From positions 25,061,876 through 25,125,875 of the forward strand of contig NC_045142.1 of assembly GCF_008831285.2 (NCBI RefSeq): a stretch of 64,000 nt of DNA. Direction: 5' to 3'. Below are positions 60,204 to 64,000 of this stretch, piece after piece. The notes beneath the pieces are model-generated. The model was given only the letters and a program-made list of their open reading frames with translations, was not told the origin of the DNA and ran no database searches. Source of the stretch: Nymphaea colorata. Its lineage: Eukaryota > Streptophyta > Magnoliopsida > Nymphaeales > Nymphaeaceae. The translations under genes were made by a program, and so were the position numbers. Numbering within the stretch: position 1 is the stretch's first letter; each line of letters starts with the position of its first letter.

Positions 60204-61040
60204 CTTATCTAACCCTTTGGGGATTAAAACATACACATTTAATATACGTTTTATTTTAATTGTTATTAAATTGAAGATCCATGGGTCAATCCTCCTTTGG
60301 TCACCAGCCCTGGCACCATGAATTTGTTAATGATGCCAAAACTATATGAGGCACATTAATATTTTAAATCCATAAAACACAGGCATCCTTGCAATTAACT
60401 ATGCTGTTAAAATAAAGATTCAATTTCTATAACAATACAAGTTTGTTGGGGCTCCACTTTCTAATATGATGTCTAACCAATGTAAGATTGAGGTATGAAA
60501 AGGATTATTTAATTGGGATTTAAATTTTTATTAGCAAGTTAAGATTAAGCATATATTCACTAAATCAAGCTAAGATCAATATTACAGGTGTTAACCTTTT
60601 TTACCTCCAGTAATTTGAACATATTAAATTTAAGCCTTCTATTTTTCCTTTTTATGAATTTACTATAACCATGCATGAAATTCTTAGACATGAGGAAAAC
60701 TGAACCTACATGGTCAAAACTTCACCAATATTTAGTTAACATACTTCAACGGACCATGGTTATAGCTAAGTTTTTTGAAACAATATGCTTTTTTTTTTGT
60801 TTAATTTAACTTATCTTGGATGTATTAATTTGGAAGTTAGGTTTAATGTCAAATCTGCTGACTTAAAGAACAGCATCATTTAGCACCTTGTCAGCTTGTA
60901 ATTTTTTAATCAATATATGGCAGAAACTGCCATCTTTCCTGGTTCTTAGAGATATACATTTTTAAGTTCTTTCAATTAGATATGTAAAAAATGCCTCCCC
61001 ACCAAACATTAACATGATTTAGACTGGTATGGCTTTTGAG
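60204..61040. other. AT-rich intergenic DNA, no gene seen
   Basis: No open frame of note and no recognisable repeat ends. Confidence 0.5.
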
Positions 61041-61046
61041 GGGTAG

Positions 61047-61047
<1 letters not shown>

Positions 61048-61080
<33 letters not shown>

Positions 61081-61236
61081 GTTTTTACTTAAGAAAACCA
61101 CGCCAGGCAAGAAGGGCTCGCCTTTCACTCGGGGTCTAAAACCCCTAGACCATGCATCGGCTTTCGCAATTCGAACTAGCAACTGGTTGCCTACCAGCCA
61201 CCAACTTGACCAGTTGCGCCACACCCATCCGGGCAA
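61048..61236 (-). mobile_element. SINE, tRNA-derived, with (AAT)n tail (copy 2)
   Basis: Minus strand: a head starting near CCCGGATGGG with box A TGGCGCAACTGGTCAAG, box B AGTTCGAATTGCG about 35 bp on, a body of about 150 bp, and a tail of about ten ATA/AAT repeats (61050-61080). Box spacing and the simple-repeat tail are typical of plant tRNA-derived SINEs. The target-site duplication was not established. Confidence 0.75.
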
Positions 61237-61731
61237 CTTTCGAGATCAGTTTGAACAGCAATTTCCTTCATGGCGGATTATAAATATTTATATTTTCTCT
61301 TATTTCTTAAGCTCAATATTAAATAAAATGTCAAGAAAAAAGGCTGATGACATTGGCAAACTTTTCGAATGGTATGGCCCTTGAGCTCAGGTGGAAGCAT
61401 TGGGTTTAAGTTGGATAAGGCTTATATGTGTTCCGATCCAAATTATCATCTACATCAAAGCTTTACAAATATGAAGCATAATTTCCACAAAAGCTTCGAA
61501 ATCTTAAATCAAATCGACATCAAGAGGAAGTAACAAACCATGCAGTTTACTTTTAAATCAAGAAATTCAAAGCGTTTTACAAAATTCTAGATAAAGCCTT
61601 AACCCTGCCACGGCAAAGCTTTGATAAATAAATAAACTTTTTTGTTTGATTATCAAATCAATGTCACTGGAATCCGTAGTCAAACAAATTTCACATTAGG
61701 GAGTCAAACCTGTGGGGCGTTTGATTACTCC

Positions 61732-62162
61732 ATGTTTGAAATCCATGGATATGATATGGATTTGACGTGACATGTTTTAAATTTATGGCTCATCAAACTA
61801 AGGATTTTTTGTCAGACCTAAGATCCACACTTAGTCTAAGTGTTCTTATTTTATTTCTTTGCATTGAGAAAATGTTGAATTTAACATCGAAAAAGTGAGG
61901 ATTTGACCTTAAATTCACGGATCTCAAATCACGGCTGGTGTGGGCCACTGCCCACGCGAGCCCTAAAATTTTATATTGTGATTAAGTTGGACTTAGGTTC
62001 AACTAGGCCAGCAACATGTGGTGCCCACACTAGACCAAAGTGAGTGCTCTGCAACCACTCATTCTCTTAAGCGAGGGATCAGTTAATGCCCTTCAATCAA
62101 AATTTTCTGGGTCCTCCACTGAATCACGGGGATCCCAAATTTGATGCTATCAAACGCTCCTA
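61732..62162. mobile_element. MITE-like element with GGGGCGTTTGAT ends
   Basis: The left end GGGGCGTTTGATTACTCC and the right end GCTATCAAACGCTCC are inverted copies bracketing about 430 bp of non-coding DNA that includes CATGTTTGAAATCCATGGAT. The ends resemble those at 3.34/3.82 kb. The target-site duplication is not clear. Confidence 0.5.
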
Positions 62163-62564
62163 AAAGATCGATATTTAAGGCTTTGTTTTGAAGCTTATTT
62201 TGTGGGAAGATGTGGAAGGTATAGGAAAAGAAATGGCTCAATAACAAAGAGTTGTAAACGAGCAGGATTCAGTTGGGGTCAAACACTGGCAAAACAAAGT
62301 AAACTTAATCTAATGTAGTCAGATTTTAATTTTGAATTAAAAAATAAATCCCGATCTGATTTTACATGGGGTTTTTCTTTTCCTTAAAAAAAATGTTAAA
62401 TCAGCAATTAGTTCATCTATTTTATTGGAATCTAAAAAGCTATGTCAACGTCAAATTTAGTTTTAATTTGAATTTGCATCAAACTCTAATTTGGTTTGCT
62501 GACTTCTACCAAAATCACGTCACAAGAAAGACCACAGATATATAATTATGAATAGGGATGTCAA

Positions 62565-62990
62565 TATATTCGATTTGAATCGGATATCTGTCGGATCCGA
62601 TCCGAAAAAATCGGATATGAAAAAAATTAATATCTGATTAAGAAATCAGATCGGATTTGGATTTAATAAATAACATCTGATCGGATTTAGATTTGGATTC
62701 AGATATACATAAATATCCGATCAGATTCGGATCGAATTCATTTTTAAACAAATATCTTGTATCTAATGCTATTAAATTTTGAAAATTGACAAAATCTGGT
62801 TCAAAATTCGGATTCGGATATAAATATAAAAAACGGATTCGGGTTGTAAAATCGGATTTTGGATTCAGATATGACTTTATTTATTCGAAACCGAATTTGA
62901 ATCCAAATTCGAATGAAATATTTGAATATCCGAAAAAGTAGATATGATTAAGGATACATCCGATCCAAATCCAATCCGTTGACTTTCCTA
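62565..62990. mobile_element. GGATTT-rich fold-back element (copy 2)
   Basis: The left end AGGGATGTCAAT and the right end GTTGACTTTCCTAA are imperfect inverted copies. The interior is packed with TCGGAT, ATCCGA, GGATTTGGATT and their complements, so the strand can fold on itself. Non-coding. Confidence 0.6.
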
Positions 62991-63489
62991 ACTCTGAATC
63001 TAAAGGTTTAAAATTGAAGCCTATCTCGTATTAAAACAACAGGAATTAGCCTTCTTCCGGCAAGTCGACGGAAAGCTCATGCCTGAGTCCTCGAAAGAGC
63101 ATTAATAATAACCCGTTGGGCCGTTTCATAACAAAAAAAACACTAACACAATATTCTATGAATCTACCAGGACGCCCTTTAGGTGCAAACCCTTGAGAAA
63201 TGCTCTATTTTTCTTGTTACATACAAGTTCAAACGCACATCAGAATTGAACCACAGCCCACTAGGCCAATCCCTTTGACTCTGTTCAAACTAGCTGAACT
63301 GAGATTAACAAAGTTCATTCAAAATTGGACGCAACTCAAGCTTCGTTAAAATAGAACAAAATACATCCTCTCTAGATGAAGCTCTAGCTTAGTTGATTCG
63401 GAACAAAATCTGCACCATCAGTTCGTTTCTTGGTCGTCCGGTTGTCTGTCTCCACCTCACCTCAAATTTAGAGAAAGATGGTGATGTCA

Positions 63490-63620
63490 TGGCATAGCTG
63501 GTCTAACTAACGATTGGTAAGAGTCCAGTTCCTGGTTCTATTCTCATGGGCATCAATTCTTTTTCAAGCTGGCCCTGGTTCGATTCTTATGTGCATCAAT
63601 TCTGGCTCAAACCGGTCAAA
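63490..63620 (+). mobile_element. SINE-like head with duplicated box B (copy 3)
   Basis: A box A-like TGGCATAGCTGGTCT (63490-63504), then box B-like GGTTCTATTCTC (63534-63545), and a second GGTTCGATTCTT (63578-63589) inside a 44-bp tandem duplication (CTGGTTC(T/G)ATTCT(C/T)ATG(G/T)GCATCAATTCT). No tail found. Confidence 0.45.
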
Positions 63621-63665
63621 CTATGGATATGAGGCAAGAAGCAAGGCATGGGGCCTTGAATTCCA

Positions 63666-63887
63666 GGGGTGGGCATCGGGCCGGGATGGCCCGGCTTGGC
63701 CCATTTAAAAATAAAAAATATTTTTAATTATAAAATAATGTTTTTAAATATAAAATATATTTATTAATAATAAATATATATTATTAAAACCCAAAAAATT
63801 ATAAAGTATATATATATTTTTTATACTTAAACGAGCCGAACCGGGCCGACCCGGGCCGGTCTATCGGTCCCGGCCCGACGCCCATCC
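63666..63887. mobile_element. Fold-back MITE-like element, GGGCATCGGGCCGGGA ends (copy 3 of 3)
   Basis: The left end GGTGGGCATCGGGCCGGGA and the right end TCCCGGCCCGACGCCCATCC form a near-perfect terminal inverted repeat around an AT-rich core. 222 bp, the best preserved of the three copies in the window. Non-coding. Confidence 0.8.
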
Positions 63888-64000
63888 TTATTGAATTCTC
63901 ATTCCTCACTGAAGCGGTAACTCAAGAAATTGTTATCTTTTTGTTATACCAAAATTAAATTTTTAAAAATATTATATGCTAAATATAGATATTTTCCTTA

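Overview
The window is nuclear DNA of a flowering plant. The evidence is spliced genes with GT-AG introns of up to 2.4 kb, plant-type gene families (SR34-type splicing factor, ESP1, EID1-like F-box, CAP-D3), AT-rich intergenic DNA, MITEs, tRNA-derived SINE-like elements, a PIF/Harbinger transposon and a decayed endogenous pararetrovirus. The species cannot be named from the sequence alone.

Layout. 1.7-2.8 kb (-): intronless DnaJ protein with a J domain, one membrane segment and a DUF1977-type C-terminus. 5.4-13.2 kb (+): 12-coding-exon SR splicing factor of the SF2/ASF (SR34) group, with a TATA box and a 5' UTR intron. 15.4-17.7 kb (-): seven-exon CstF64-like protein without an RRM, matching ESP1. 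20.8-21.9 kb (+): intronless EID1-like F-box protein behind a long leader that holds a 94-bp tandem duplication and several small upstream ORFs. A GA-rich minisatellite lies between the divergent ESP1 and F-box genes.

24.5-44.5 kb is accessory DNA. It holds a PIF/Harbinger transposase with an open three-exon frame and a broken Myb-like partner, three copies of one MITE family, a lone lipase exon, a multi-exon fragment of the exosome gene RRP41 that lacks both ends and has a 5-nt deletion, another orphan exon, a 1-kb AT palindromic tract and two GC/GA-rich islands. 44.6-50.6 kb (+) is a decayed caulimovirid insertion carrying coat-protein, zinc-knuckle, protease, reverse-transcriptase and RNase H remnants, a TATA-box promoter and a second copy of the 5' coding region, so more than one circular genome length was inserted.

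50.97-57.63 kb (-): complete nine-coding-exon gene for condensin II subunit CAP-D3 (about 1,373 residues). 57.8-64 kb is gene-free and holds simple repeats, fold-back elements and SINE-like elements.

The intact host genes are mostly nuclear housekeeping or regulatory: pre-mRNA splicing, 3'-end processing, chromosome condensation and light-signalling protein turnover. They sit side by side without an operon-like relation. Exon coordinates were derived by following reading frame and splice consensus across each junction. For SR34-like, ESP1, CAP-D3 and the Harbinger transposase the phases close exactly. No database search or transcript data were available.
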